Origin: Eubacteriales bacterium
Lineage (GTDB): Bacteria > Bacillota > Clostridia > Lachnospirales > Lachnospiraceae
DNA length: 64,000 bases
NCBI GenBank assembly: GCA_030526005.1
Contig: JAUNDP010000003.1
Span: forward strand, 1-64,000
Reading direction: 5' to 3'
The notes below the pieces were generated by a model. That model did not search any database and had not been told where the DNA came from. It was given only the letters and a program-made list of their open reading frames with translations. This document shows positions 54,642 through 63,918 of the stretch, piece by piece (the stretch's first letter is position 1; each line of letters starts with the position of its first letter). A program made the translations under genes and the position numbers.

Positions 54642-55241
54642 TTATTTTTCTTTTAATTTTTCACCAATATATTCTAAGATTTCATCTGCGCACTGATTGA
54701 GTGTTCGATTATTCTGGAATCTTTTTTTGATTCCGGCCGCCTCTAAATTTTCCTCTGAAAAATCAAGACTGTCAGCCAGAAAACGGCGGCACAGTTCTTC
54801 ATATCTTGGCTGCGTCTGATTTTTTTCTCTTTTCAATGCGCGGGATAATCGCTCTCCATCTTCTACTTCAATATATATCGGCACTACTTTTTCCGAACCG
54901 AAATGCTCCCGGATCTTTCGGTATGATTCCAGAGTTCCGATCGACAGATAAGAATCTTTTTTCAGATCAATTTGACCGCTGTCTGCTGTAAAATATTTCC
55001 AGACTCCATGGATTGTCTGATATGCTCTCAGCTCGATGACCTGTCCTGCTGTTTCCATTTCTTTTAATATTTCCTCATTTACAAAGTAATAGTCCTCGCC
55101 GTTCTTCTCATCGGCGCGGGCAGGCCGTGTTGTATAAAGAATGATCTTTTTTAAATCCCACGTCTGCTGCCGGAAAATTTCCTGAAAAATCGTATCTTTT
55201 CCGGAAGAACTCTTGCCCATCATATAAAAAATTTTGCCCAT
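54642..55241 (-). CDS. Guanylate kinase-like protein
   Basis: 199 residues. The P-loop GKSSSGKDT is at about 9-17, YTTRPARADEKNGEDYYF at about 36 is the GMP-binding part, and RYEELCRRFLADS fits the helix after the lid. It differs from standard Gmk in the P-loop (SSGKD in place of SGVGK). It lies in the Orn/Lys/Arg decarboxylase, gmk-like, holB order common in Clostridia, so it is likely a paralogue of the main Gmk. Start ATG 16 bases after the decarboxylase stop. Activity on GMP is likely but unproven. Confidence 0.88.
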   Translation of the reverse strand: MGKIFYMMGKSSSGKDTIFQEIFRQQTWDLKKIILYTTRPARADEKNGEDYYFVNEEILKEMETAGQVIELRAYQTIHGVWKYFTADSGQIDLKKDSYLSIGTLESYRKIREHFGSEKVVPIYIEVEDGERLSRALKREKNQTQPRYEELCRRFLADSLDFSEENLEAAGIKKRFQNNRTLNQCADEILEYIGEKLKEK

Positions 55242-55257
55242 CTTCTGTTTTTCCTTT

Positions 55258-56739
55258 TCACATTCTCTTTAACGATACAAGGAGCGTATTTCCGGAATCA
55301 TCTGACAGTCCCTGTATGCGGAACTTTCTTTTCCGATAGTATGTAATCTGCTTTACCAGCCCCTCTGTGACGATTTCACCCGGAACAAGCAGCGGAATGC
55401 CCGGCGGATACAAATAGGCATACTCGCCTGCCACTCTGCCGACGCAATTCTCCCAGGCAACTCTTTCCGTTTCTTCCTCTTCCATCTGACCAATCCGCGC
55501 CGCACATTCCATCTTCTGCAGAGAAAACAAAATCTTTTCTTCTTTCTTATTAAATATCTCTTCTCTGGACTTTTCTTTATCGGACTCTTTTTGATTTCCA
55601 GTTTTCTTTTCTTCGCACAGCTGCAGATCAATCTGATGCAGAGCATGGGAAAGACGCTGAAACCCTTCTTTTCTGTCGCATATGGAGGTCATTGCCAGAG
55701 CATAATCGCCACATGCCATTTCCAGTTCCAGATGAAACTCCTCACGCAGCCTCTCCATCAGCCACTTTCCGCTCTTTTTACTCTCTCTCACCGACAAAAT
55801 AAGTTTGGAAGGATCAAAGTCAAAGACGCCATCTTTTCCCTTTAACTCCTCCGACGGAAGATGAATCATCTTCAGCCCTTTTGTATCCTCTCGAAAATCA
55901 GAAAGGTTCTTCTGAAAATCCTGAAACATCCCTTCCCTGTTTTTTGCCATCTGCGTCAGGCATTCATCCATCGCCGCCATAAAAATATAGGAAGGGCTGC
56001 TCGTCTGGTAAATCTGCAGATACTTCATCAGTCTTTCCCTGTCAATTCGGTTTCCGTTTCTGTGCAGAATAGCGGTCTGCGTCAGAGAAGGAAGCGTCTT
56101 GTGAAGACTCTGGATCACAAGATCCGCCCCATTTTCCACAGCGCTTTTGGGAAATCCTTCTGCCATTCCAAAGTGAGCGCCATGCGCCTCATCTACAATG
56201 AGAGGAATCCGGTGGCGGTGAACAATCTGTGCAATCTCTTTGATATCTGATACAATGCCATCATAAGTAGGGGAAGTCAAAAACACGGCCTCGATTTTAT
56301 CGTCCGACTCCAAAATTTTTTCAATTTCTTCCGAATCATATCCTCCATTAATTCCATACTCCTTAATTGTTTTCGGATATAGATATACAACGTCCAGATT
56401 TCTCAAAAAGACGGCATGATATGCCGATTTATGGCTGTTTCTCGCCATTAAAATTCTTCCGTCCTTTTTCACACATGATGAGATGGCGCTTAAAATTCCG
56501 GCTGTACTTCCGTTCACAAGAAAAAAGCTTTCCTCTGCTCCATACAATTTAGCCGCTCTCTTTTGCGCCTCCAAAATGATTCCCTCTGCACAATGCAGAT
56601 TGTCAAATCCATCGATCTCCGTGATGTCAATCTGAAATGGATCGGTCAGCCATCCCGTCGTTCTTTTATGCCCCGGCATATGGAATGGATAGGCGTCGGA
56701 ATCTGCATATTTTCTCAATGCTTCATATATTGTCTCCAC
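55258..56739 (-). CDS. Orn/Lys/Arg decarboxylase family PLP enzyme
   Basis: 493 residues from the GTG at 56739, eight bases after AGGAG. The PLP-binding Lys is in QSLHKTLPSLTQ near residue 211; VDEAHGAHFG carries the conserved Asp and His; the PFHMPGHKRT start is typical. The length matches the short Clostridial/Bacillus form, which lacks the N-terminal wing domain of E. coli CadA/SpeA, and the C-terminal domain includes YLYPPGIPLLVPGE. Forms a polyamine or diamine from lysine, arginine or ornithine. It heads the gmk-like, holB, ricT, trmN6, rsmI string. Substrate not set by the sequence. Confidence 0.93.
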   Translation of the reverse strand: METIYEALRKYADSDAYPFHMPGHKRTTGWLTDPFQIDITEIDGFDNLHCAEGIILEAQKRAAKLYGAEESFFLVNGSTAGILSAISSCVKKDGRILMARNSHKSAYHAVFLRNLDVVYLYPKTIKEYGINGGYDSEEIEKILESDDKIEAVFLTSPTYDGIVSDIKEIAQIVHRHRIPLIVDEAHGAHFGMAEGFPKSAVENGADLVIQSLHKTLPSLTQTAILHRNGNRIDRERLMKYLQIYQTSSPSYIFMAAMDECLTQMAKNREGMFQDFQKNLSDFREDTKGLKMIHLPSEELKGKDGVFDFDPSKLILSVRESKKSGKWLMERLREEFHLELEMACGDYALAMTSICDRKEGFQRLSHALHQIDLQLCEEKKTGNQKESDKEKSREEIFNKKEEKILFSLQKMECAARIGQMEEEETERVAWENCVGRVAGEYAYLYPPGIPLLVPGEIVTEGLVKQITYYRKRKFRIQGLSDDSGNTLLVSLKRM

Positions 56740-56885
56740 TCTGTTTACTCCTGCTTTTCTTTTACAGCATGATCCTGATTGTCTGTTTCTGTTTTCACGA
56801 ACTTATGTTCTTTATCTTATCATATCGCTCTCTCGCTGTAAAGCATCTTTTCTGTCTTTCTTTTTTCGTTTCTCTTTATTGTATC

Positions 56886-56926
56886 ATAAAACGGAGACAC
56901 CGTAAGTAAGCATCTCCGTTTTTTTC
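56886..56926. terminator. Terminator in the glgB / decarboxylase gap
   Basis: AAACGGAGA (56888-56896) pairs with TCTCCGTTT (56913-56921), then a T-run on plus and a shorter TTTTAT on minus. It follows glgB on the minus strand. The rest of the 357-base gap (56740-57096) shows no gene. Confidence 0.65.
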
Positions 56927-57096
56927 ATTTTTTATCTCTTTTTATTTTTTATCAACAGCTTTGAACACCTCATCCATTTATTCATGAGAAGTTCTATTCT
57001 TTCTTATCTTCCTATTCTCTGCCATTTTGCCTGTTTTTCTTGAAATATGAGTTACTTCCATATTATGAGTATAGAAAAATTCTTGCTCACAGCTTA

Positions 57097-59079
57097 TTAA
57101 AATTTAAACACAGCGACACCGTATGCCGGCAAATCATATGCAAAGGAATACGGTCTGCCATCGCATTCTGCTTTCACTGCTTTATAGACCTCAGGCTGTA
57201 CTTTTCCGCTTCCTCCAAATTCAATATCATCGCTGTTCAGAACCAGTTTATACTGTTTTTTTCTGGAAACTCCAACACGATAATCCGGTCTTGCCACAGG
57301 CGTGAAGTTGATGACAAAAAGAAGATTGTTCTTCTTGTCTGCAGAGTGACGGATAAAGCTGAAAATGCTTCTGGTATTGTCATCCGCATTCACCCATTCA
57401 AATCCAGCCGGATCATTGTCGCATTCATACAATGCTCTTTCTTTCTGATATAAGTGAAGCAGCTTCTTTACATAATTCTGCATCTGTCTGTGTTTCTCTT
57501 CTCCGAGGAGATACCAGTCGAGTTCTCTTGCCTCGCTCCATTCCTGAAGCTGGGCAAATTCCTGTCCCATAAATAACAGTTTCTTTCCCGGATGTCCCAT
57601 CATGAAAGAATAACCGGCCTTTAGATTGGCAAATTTATCGTCATACAGCCCCGGCATTTTATTCAGCATCGAACATTTCAGATGGACAACTTCATCATGC
57701 GACAGCACCAGCACATATTTTTCAGAATAGGTATACGTCATCGTAAATGTCATTTTGTTGTGGTTGTACTGTCTGAAATAGGGATCCAGTTTCATATATT
57801 CCAGAAAATCGTTCATCCATCCCATATTCCATTTCATTGAAAATCCAAGGCCGTCTTCTTCCGGTTTTCCTGTAACTTTCGGCCATGCAGTCGATTCCTC
57901 CGCAATCATCAGCGCCCCTTTATTTCTTCCAAGGACAACACTGTTCAGATGTTTAAAGAATTCGATCGCCTCCAGATTTTTATTTCCGCCATAGATATTT
58001 GGAACCCACTGGCCATCCTGACGCCCATAATCGAGATATAAGATAGAAGCGACCGCATCTACCCGCAATCCATCTACATGGAACTGCTCCAGCCAGAACA
58101 AAGCATTAGCAATCAGGAAATTTTTTACTTCATTTTTTCCAAAATCAAATACTTTTGTTCCCCAGTCAGGATGTTCTCCCTTTCTGGGATCTGCATACTC
58201 ATACAGACACGTTCCATCAAACTCAGCCAGTCCGTGTGAATCCCGCGGAAAATGTGCTGGAACCCAGTCCAGAATTACCCCGATTTTTTTCTTGTGCATA
58301 TAATTAATAAAATACATAAAATCTTCCGGTGTTCCATATCTGGATGTCGGCGCATAGTACCCCGTCACCTGATATCCCCAGGAACCGTCAAATGGATGCT
58401 CCGCAATCCCCATCAGTTCCACATGAGTATACCCCATATCTTTTACATAATCTCCCAGGGCATGAGCCAGTTCTCTGTAATTATAAAATCCGTCCGGATC
58501 TTCCTCACTCACCTGATGTTTTTTCCAGGAACCTGGATGTACCTCATATACAGCCATTGCGCTCTTATCGATGTCCGTTTCTCTTCTCTTTTTCAGCCAC
58601 GCCTCATCACTCCAGTGATATCCAGTGATGTCTGTCACAATCGAAGCGTTTGCAGGTCTCATCTCACAGTAGTTTCCAAATGGATCTGCCTTGTATGTCT
58701 TCTTGCCATTTTTTCCGACAATCAAATATTTATAGACTTCTCCCGTCTGAAGTCCAGACACAAACAACTCATAAATTCCAAGTGGCTCTAACCGTTTCAT
58801 CGGATGGGAATTTTCATCCCATCCATTAAAATTTCCACACAAATATACTTCCGCAGCATTCGGCGCCCACACGGCAAAATAAACGCCTGACTTGCCATTT
58901 CTTTTCGTAGGATGAGCGCCCAGTTTTTTATAAATATCATAATGGGTTCCCTGACCGAAAAGATATTGATCCAGCTCTGTGATACAGACGGTCTCCTCCA
59001 TTCTCTTCTGCGTCTGGTCTTTCTTTTGTGCAACGGTACTTTTTCTTTGTTTCTTTTTATCTTCTTTTGCTGCTGCCAT
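57097..59079 (-). CDS. glgB: 1,4-alpha-glucan branching enzyme
   Basis: 660 residues from the ATG at 59079 (AGGAG upstream); the frame opens at 59094 with a poorer context. Residues 1-25 form a Lys-rich extension not usual in GlgB. A CBM48 domain is at about 45-140 and the GH13 barrel at about 160-530, with nucleophile Asp in LRVDAVAS near 341, acid Glu in IAEEST near 395 and SHDEVVH near 463. Makes alpha-1,6 branches in glycogen in the cytoplasm. The only other glycogen-type gene here is the GH13 enzyme 79 bases upstream; no glgA, glgC or glgP is near. Confidence 0.97.
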   Translation of the reverse strand: MAAAKEDKKKQRKSTVAQKKDQTQKRMEETVCITELDQYLFGQGTHYDIYKKLGAHPTKRNGKSGVYFAVWAPNAAEVYLCGNFNGWDENSHPMKRLEPLGIYELFVSGLQTGEVYKYLIVGKNGKKTYKADPFGNYCEMRPANASIVTDITGYHWSDEAWLKKRRETDIDKSAMAVYEVHPGSWKKHQVSEEDPDGFYNYRELAHALGDYVKDMGYTHVELMGIAEHPFDGSWGYQVTGYYAPTSRYGTPEDFMYFINYMHKKKIGVILDWVPAHFPRDSHGLAEFDGTCLYEYADPRKGEHPDWGTKVFDFGKNEVKNFLIANALFWLEQFHVDGLRVDAVASILYLDYGRQDGQWVPNIYGGNKNLEAIEFFKHLNSVVLGRNKGALMIAEESTAWPKVTGKPEEDGLGFSMKWNMGWMNDFLEYMKLDPYFRQYNHNKMTFTMTYTYSEKYVLVLSHDEVVHLKCSMLNKMPGLYDDKFANLKAGYSFMMGHPGKKLLFMGQEFAQLQEWSEARELDWYLLGEEKHRQMQNYVKKLLHLYQKERALYECDNDPAGFEWVNADDNTRSIFSFIRHSADKKNNLLFVINFTPVARPDYRVGVSRKKQYKLVLNSDDIEFGGSGKVQPEVYKAVKAECDGRPYSFAYDLPAYGVAVFKF

Positions 59080-59158
59080 ATTTTTTCTCCTCATCTATTC
59101 CTCGGCAGATTTTTTTATCTGCCTGCGCATTCTTTCTGCAACCTGTATCACATTTTTT

Positions 59159-60523
59159 CTATCTGTCTTCTCTGAGCAGTCTCCATATTTTGCTGCCAAA
59201 AGCCGGCAACTGAAGATGAATCTTTCCATTCTCAAGATTCATCTCTTCCTGTGTCACAAGATCTCTGCATCGCTGTGCCCCAACTGGGACAGGAATCCAC
59301 AAATCTGCTTCTTTCTCATCGTTGTTCACTGCAATAACAACAGCATCCTCATCCATCACTCTCGCAAAAGCATACTGACGGTTTGTGAGCAGCAATTCTC
59401 TGTATTTTCCAAAGGAAAGCTCCTTATTCTGCGCTTTTATCTGTCCAAGCTGACTGATCCACCGGATCAGTTCTGGATTCGCATTTTGCTTTTTTAAAGT
59501 GTCCAGATCCACTTCCGGTCTGAGCGGATCATCATTCCCGCCTTCTTTTTTTCCTTCTATTCCAAACTCTGATCCATAATAGACCGAAGGAATGCCAGGA
59601 AGCGTATACAGCAGCGTATGAACTGGGAAGATCTGTCTTTTCTCATTCAGCTTGCTGTAAATTCTGTCTACATCATGATTATCCACGAAAGAATACAGTT
59701 TTCTTCCCCTGTAGATTCCTCCGTTTTCATCAAACTGTCTTCGTATGGTATGAGCGATCTCAAAATAATTGTGATCGTTATGACCGGAATACAGTCCTTT
59801 GTGCAGTTCATAGTTTGTCACGGAATGCAGCATTTCTTCATTTGCCCATCTTGCATAGTCTCCATGAATCACCTCACCCATCAGCCAGAAATCCTGTTTT
59901 TCCTGTGTTGTCACTGTCCGCATCTCTTTCATGAAGTCAAAAGGCAGACAGTCGGCACAGTCCAGTCGGATTCCATCAATATCAAACTCATGAATCCAGA
60001 ATCGAATTACATCAAACAAATAGTCTCTGACCACTCTCTCATTCAAATTGAGATTCACAAGTTCAAAACAATTTCTCCATGCCTCATATCCAAATCCATC
60101 ATTGTATGGCGTATTCCATCCAAAATTGATTCCTTTATACCAGTTGCAGTAAGCAGAATGTTCTCTGTTTTTCTGTATATCCTGAAAAGCAAAAAATTCT
60201 CTTCCTGTATGATTGAACACACCGTCTACAATGACACGGATTTTCTGTTCATGCGCCTTTTTTACAAACTTCTTAAAATCTTCATTGTCCCCCAGCCGTC
60301 TGTCCACGATTCTGTAATCTTTTGTATCATATCCATGTGTGCTCGATTCAAACAGCGGTCCAATATAAATTGCATTGCATCCAATCTCTTTTATGTGAGG
60401 AATCCATTCCATCAGCCTGTCAAAACGATGAATCACTTCCTCCTGTGTATTACATTTTGGCGCCCCCGTCATTCCAAGCGGATACATATGATAAAAAACG
60501 GCTTCCTCATACCAATCATTCAT
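59159..60523 (-). CDS. GH13 alpha-amylase family glycosidase, cytoplasmic
   Basis: 454 residues with no signal peptide. GH13 regions: GVFNHTG near 103, DGIRLDCAD with nucleophile Asp near 188, MGEVIHG with acid Glu near 218, and FVDNHDVDR near 281. Length and motifs fit the short cyclomaltodextrinase or maltodextrin-degrading enzymes that break alpha-1,4 bonds in the cytoplasm. Lies just upstream of glgB with the same direction, so the pair may act on maltodextrin or glycogen. GGAAAAAGG-type site before the ATG. Confidence 0.92.
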   Translation of the reverse strand: MNDWYEEAVFYHMYPLGMTGAPKCNTQEEVIHRFDRLMEWIPHIKEIGCNAIYIGPLFESSTHGYDTKDYRIVDRRLGDNEDFKKFVKKAHEQKIRVIVDGVFNHTGREFFAFQDIQKNREHSAYCNWYKGINFGWNTPYNDGFGYEAWRNCFELVNLNLNERVVRDYLFDVIRFWIHEFDIDGIRLDCADCLPFDFMKEMRTVTTQEKQDFWLMGEVIHGDYARWANEEMLHSVTNYELHKGLYSGHNDHNYFEIAHTIRRQFDENGGIYRGRKLYSFVDNHDVDRIYSKLNEKRQIFPVHTLLYTLPGIPSVYYGSEFGIEGKKEGGNDDPLRPEVDLDTLKKQNANPELIRWISQLGQIKAQNKELSFGKYRELLLTNRQYAFARVMDEDAVVIAVNNDEKEADLWIPVPVGAQRCRDLVTQEEMNLENGKIHLQLPAFGSKIWRLLREDR

Positions 60524-60621
60524 GCCTTTTTCCTCCAGTCCATTTCTGTTTTATATAGTTTTTGTATTATAAAAATTTTCTATCCGTATAAATATATTTC
60601 CCTTCTATTGTGCGACAATCT

Positions 60622-61200
60622 TTACGAATTAATTCCATGCATAAACTGATGAACCAAAGATCGGATCGTCTCGTCTGAGATACCGATCTGTTTTCCGTCA
60701 TTTTCTTCGCATACCATAATCAGATAATAGTTCAGCAGTCCGATAAAGCCTATTGCAAACTGCTTCTCTCTGTTATTCATATTTCCAAGCTGTTCTCTCG
60801 CATCCTCGAATACTTTTACAATAATTCTGAAAAATTCCTTTATCAAAGGCTGTGCCGCTTTATACATTTCATTTTCTCTTGGAAGATAAAACATCGACAT
60901 CAACAGCATATAAAATTTCTGATCGTTCACCGCATAGTCCACATAGTCCGCTGCGATGCGGTTTAAAGTTTCCGTGATATTTCCGTTGTAATGCGCAACA
61001 CGCTCAAACCGTTCCCGAAACACTTTAAATTTTGTTGTAAGAAGAGTTTCCAGTAATCCATATTTACTGCCGAAATAATAATAGAGCGTCGGTTTTGTGA
61101 TTCCGGCTTTCTCTGCAATTTCCTGTACGCCAACAGCGTCATAACCTTTCGCATAGAATAAATCTAAAGCACATTTTAAAATATTTTCTTTATTTTCCAT
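60622..61200 (-). CDS. TetR/AcrR family transcriptional repressor
   Basis: 192 residues. Helix-turn-helix at about 22-45: VGVQEIAEKAGITKPTLYYYFGSK. The C-terminal domain is helical and rich in aromatic residues (FYMLLMSMFY), as in ligand-binding TetR proteins. A perfect 16-base palindrome overlaps its own promoter at 61225-61240, so it very likely represses itself. No transporter or enzyme gene is directly divergent; the GH13 and glgB genes follow it on the same strand with a 98-base gap. Signal unknown. Confidence 0.94.
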   Translation of the reverse strand: MENKENILKCALDLFYAKGYDAVGVQEIAEKAGITKPTLYYYFGSKYGLLETLLTTKFKVFRERFERVAHYNGNITETLNRIAADYVDYAVNDQKFYMLLMSMFYLPRENEMYKAAQPLIKEFFRIIVKVFEDAREQLGNMNNREKQFAIGFIGLLNYYLIMVCEENDGKQIGISDETIRSLVHQFMHGINS

Positions 61201-61222
61201 TCTTGGACCCCCTTACACGATC

Positions 61223-61251
61223 ATTATACCGCTCGGTATACAAGCTGTCAA
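61223..61251 (-). promoter_or_regulatory. Consensus promoter with TetR operator
   Basis: On the minus strand TTGACA (61246-61251), 17-base spacer, TATAAT (61223-61228). TATACCG CT CGGTATA (61225-61240) is a perfect dyad covering the spacer and -10. This is the classic arrangement for an autorepressed TetR gene. Confidence 0.9.
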
Positions 61252-61256
61252 TATCA

Positions 61257-61307
61257 TAAAAAAGGTATGCAGTCCGCTTTCTTTTTCCTGACCGCATACC
61301 TTTTTTC
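61257..61307. terminator. Terminator of the TPR-AAA gene
   Basis: AAAGGTATGC (61261-61270) pairs with GCATACC plus T-run (61294-61306), arms 13 bases with matched A and T tracts, so it works on both strands. It lies 65 bases after the stop of the large gene and just upstream of the TetR promoter. Confidence 0.85.
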
Positions 61308-61371
61308 TTATCTGATTACTTTTTCTTTTTTGCCTGATATCTGTACATTTTCCTGTGCTGTTGCACCGGTT

Positions 61372-63918
61372 TTATCTGAAGTCTTTGTCAAACAGAAGGA
61401 CTCTGTCCTCCTCATCGTATCTTTTTTTGGAAAATCCCATTTTTATCTTTCTCAGACCGCCCTTTTCCACTTTTTTCATCACGCCGTCCAGAATCTTCTT
61501 GACATTCTGAATGGTGCTTGGCTGTGTCGGGTCCGTCTGTCCTTCACGGATTCGATTATACAGTTCTTCTTCTGCGCCATCAGCAATGCAGTAATCATGA
61601 TCCAGCGCATAAATTTTCCCAAAAAGCAAAAGTTCTTCGTTTGTGAAGATTGGAATTACAATCTTTGAATTGAACTTTTCTGCAAAGTCAGGATGATGTT
61701 TCAGCATATCTGAAATATATTTCGGCTCATCCTCCAGAATAATGACAAGCCCATCTGTCCTGAAGTCCATCGCTTTTGTCAACGTTTCAATTACGGTATC
61801 ATTCAGGTCTCCTGCTTCCTCAATAATCAGAACACCCCCTGCAATTTTTTCAATCGTTGCCGGAATATCTTTTTTATTTAAATCTGCCGCATAGATCTTT
61901 GCCACTTTAACAACGGATACATTTTTCTCTGCGCTTAATGCCTTTGCAATGTCAAAACCGATCGTGCTTCTTCCGCTTCCGCGATTTCCTAAAATAATAA
62001 TATTTCCTTTTCTGGAAGTCTTATCATTCTCCAGCTTTTTAGCATTATCCAAAGCTACCGCAATCTGTTCATTGAGCAATGGAATTTCGCTGAAAAACGG
62101 GAAATAATAGCGCTGCATACTGTTGAGCTTTTTCGGCGCTGTATTTCCAGAAACTTTAGAAGCTGTTTTTCTGGAAGATGTCTGCTGTGGGATTCTCTCC
62201 TGTTTTGCAGCCGCTTCTTCTCTTGCTGTTTTCTGAATGCGCACCGGTTCTGTCTCATTTTGGTGTGCATTCTTCTGTGACTGCTGTCTTTCCTGTGCCG
62301 GCTCCTTCTGTCTGAGATTCAGAACTCCCGCTGCCGCCTCAATCGCAGCGGACAGGTCAATTTCTTCACTGATTCTGCCGGTCGTTTTTCTCTCTTCCTT
62401 TCGGCTTTCTTCTTTTGCCTCTTCTTTTACTTCGTTTTCTGTTTCTTTTACCAGAATATTTTCTCTTCGCACCGGCTCAAATTTTTCTGTTTTATCTCCA
62501 GCGCTTCTTCTGCTCTGAGGCTCTGGCTTCGCTTCTTTTTCATGGATTTCTTCCTGAATCTTGCCATCTGTTTCTGCCTCTTCTTTTGGCTCTTCTATAT
62601 TTTTATATTCTCTTTCTTTCTCTTTGTTTAAAGACAGAGTCGCTTCTTTTTCTTCCTGATCTTTCTCTTCTTTGCATTCTTGTCTCTGATCTTTTTTCTG
62701 TTCTTCTTCCTGTGTTGCTGCCGCTGTCTCCTCGCTGCCAAATGAAGTCAGAATATCATCAATAGATGCCGCTCTCTGTTTCTGCTCCTCCGTCATCACC
62801 TCAGCTTCTTCCTGCTGCATGACTGGCTTTTCAGATGGCTGTACAATATTGCTGCTCTCGACCAGGTCTTCCTGTTTTCTTCCAATGCCCGCTACGATCT
62901 GGCGCATACTTTTTGCCAGCTCTTCCTGCAGCTGCGCCGTGTTGAAACGTCTCGCAAATTTTTCACGTTCTTCCTGTTCTCTCTTTGCCGCATCCTCCAG
63001 CACTTTATTTACTGTCTCTGTGTGGAGTTTTGCACTTTTCTGAAGCATATCCCAATCCTGAGATTCGCTCTCTGCTCTGAAATTTTCCTGTTCTGCCGCA
63101 CTTTCCATCTCTGGATTTTTCGTCTCTGCCGTATGGTGCTGCATCACAGTCTCTGCAATCTCTTTTTCTGTCGCTGCAATGATATTGTCTGCCAGATTCT
63201 GCCCTGTCACTTTCTTTACAATCTCTTTTTCCAGTTTCGGAAGTTCCTCTTTCTCACGCTGTTCTCTCAGCAGGGCTTCTTCTATCACTTCTTCATCTTC
63301 CTGCATATTATTTCTCTGGTCATATACATGCTGCTGCTCCGGTGTCAGTTCGGCATAATTCTTCTTCAGTTCCAGAGCCTTTATCACATATTTTCCATTG
63401 TGAAACCACAGCGCTAAATCATCGCACGCCTCCACGCATTTCTCTGGCATATCTGCTCTTTGATATAATTTCGCCAGCTCGTATGCCCATTTTTCTGTAT
63501 ATTCTTTATTTTTATATTCTTCCAGAATATTGATCTGATCTTCCAGAGAAGACCCTCTCCCTTTATAGATCTTATATTTTAAGATATATCTGCTGTTGTC
63601 ATTCGGAGCGCTCTGCACATACTGTGTATAAAATTCAACAGCGTCATCAAATTCTTTTAGTTTTACGCAGATTTCCACAAGACGGTATAAGATTGCTCTT
63701 ACATTTGGGGAGCGTCTGTAAGCTCTCAACAAAATCTCTTTGCTGTCCTCCAGTCTCCCGTCTGCCTCATAAATCTCACTGACCATACACAGTGTTCTTA
63801 CGTTTCTGACTCTTTTCCATTCTATTGTATCTGCAACTCTCGCAGCCTCTTCATAATTTTCTTCATTTACCAACTGGTTGATCTCTTCCAGTTTGACATT
63901 GTATTCATATTTATCCAA
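61372..63918 (-). CDS. TPR protein with disordered linker and C-terminal AAA ATPase
   Basis: 848 residues, TTG start 6 bases after GAGGTGG; the frame also stays open to the window edge, so an earlier start outside cannot be ruled out. Residues 1-210 are TPR-like helical repeats (EEAARVADTIEWKRV, LYQRADMPEKCVEAC). About 215-600 is a low-complexity, very acidic and Gln/Lys-rich linker. The C-terminal AAA-type domain (about 610-848) has Walker A GNRGSGRST near 646 and Walker B LIIEEAGDL near 699, with a sensor-like loop VIILEDEP. The pattern resembles CbbX-like AAA domains. Similar proteins seem confined to Lachnospiraceae as I recall; no known function. No signal peptide; cytoplasmic. It has its own terminator. 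Confidence 0.8.
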   Translation of the reverse strand: MDKYEYNVKLEEINQLVNEENYEEAARVADTIEWKRVRNVRTLCMVSEIYEADGRLEDSKEILLRAYRRSPNVRAILYRLVEICVKLKEFDDAVEFYTQYVQSAPNDNSRYILKYKIYKGRGSSLEDQINILEEYKNKEYTEKWAYELAKLYQRADMPEKCVEACDDLALWFHNGKYVIKALELKKNYAELTPEQQHVYDQRNNMQEDEEVIEEALLREQREKEELPKLEKEIVKKVTGQNLADNIIAATEKEIAETVMQHHTAETKNPEMESAAEQENFRAESESQDWDMLQKSAKLHTETVNKVLEDAAKREQEEREKFARRFNTAQLQEELAKSMRQIVAGIGRKQEDLVESSNIVQPSEKPVMQQEEAEVMTEEQKQRAASIDDILTSFGSEETAAATQEEEQKKDQRQECKEEKDQEEKEATLSLNKEKEREYKNIEEPKEEAETDGKIQEEIHEKEAKPEPQSRRSAGDKTEKFEPVRRENILVKETENEVKEEAKEESRKEERKTTGRISEEIDLSAAIEAAAGVLNLRQKEPAQERQQSQKNAHQNETEPVRIQKTAREEAAAKQERIPQQTSSRKTASKVSGNTAPKKLNSMQRYYFPFFSEIPLLNEQIAVALDNAKKLENDKTSRKGNIIILGNRGSGRSTIGFDIAKALSAEKNVSVVKVAKIYAADLNKKDIPATIEKIAGGVLIIEEAGDLNDTVIETLTKAMDFRTDGLVIILEDEPKYISDMLKHHPDFAEKFNSKIVIPIFTNEELLLFGKIYALDHDYCIADGAEEELYNRIREGQTDPTQPSTIQNVKKILDGVMKKVEKGGLRKIKMGFSKKRYDEEDRVLLFDKDFR

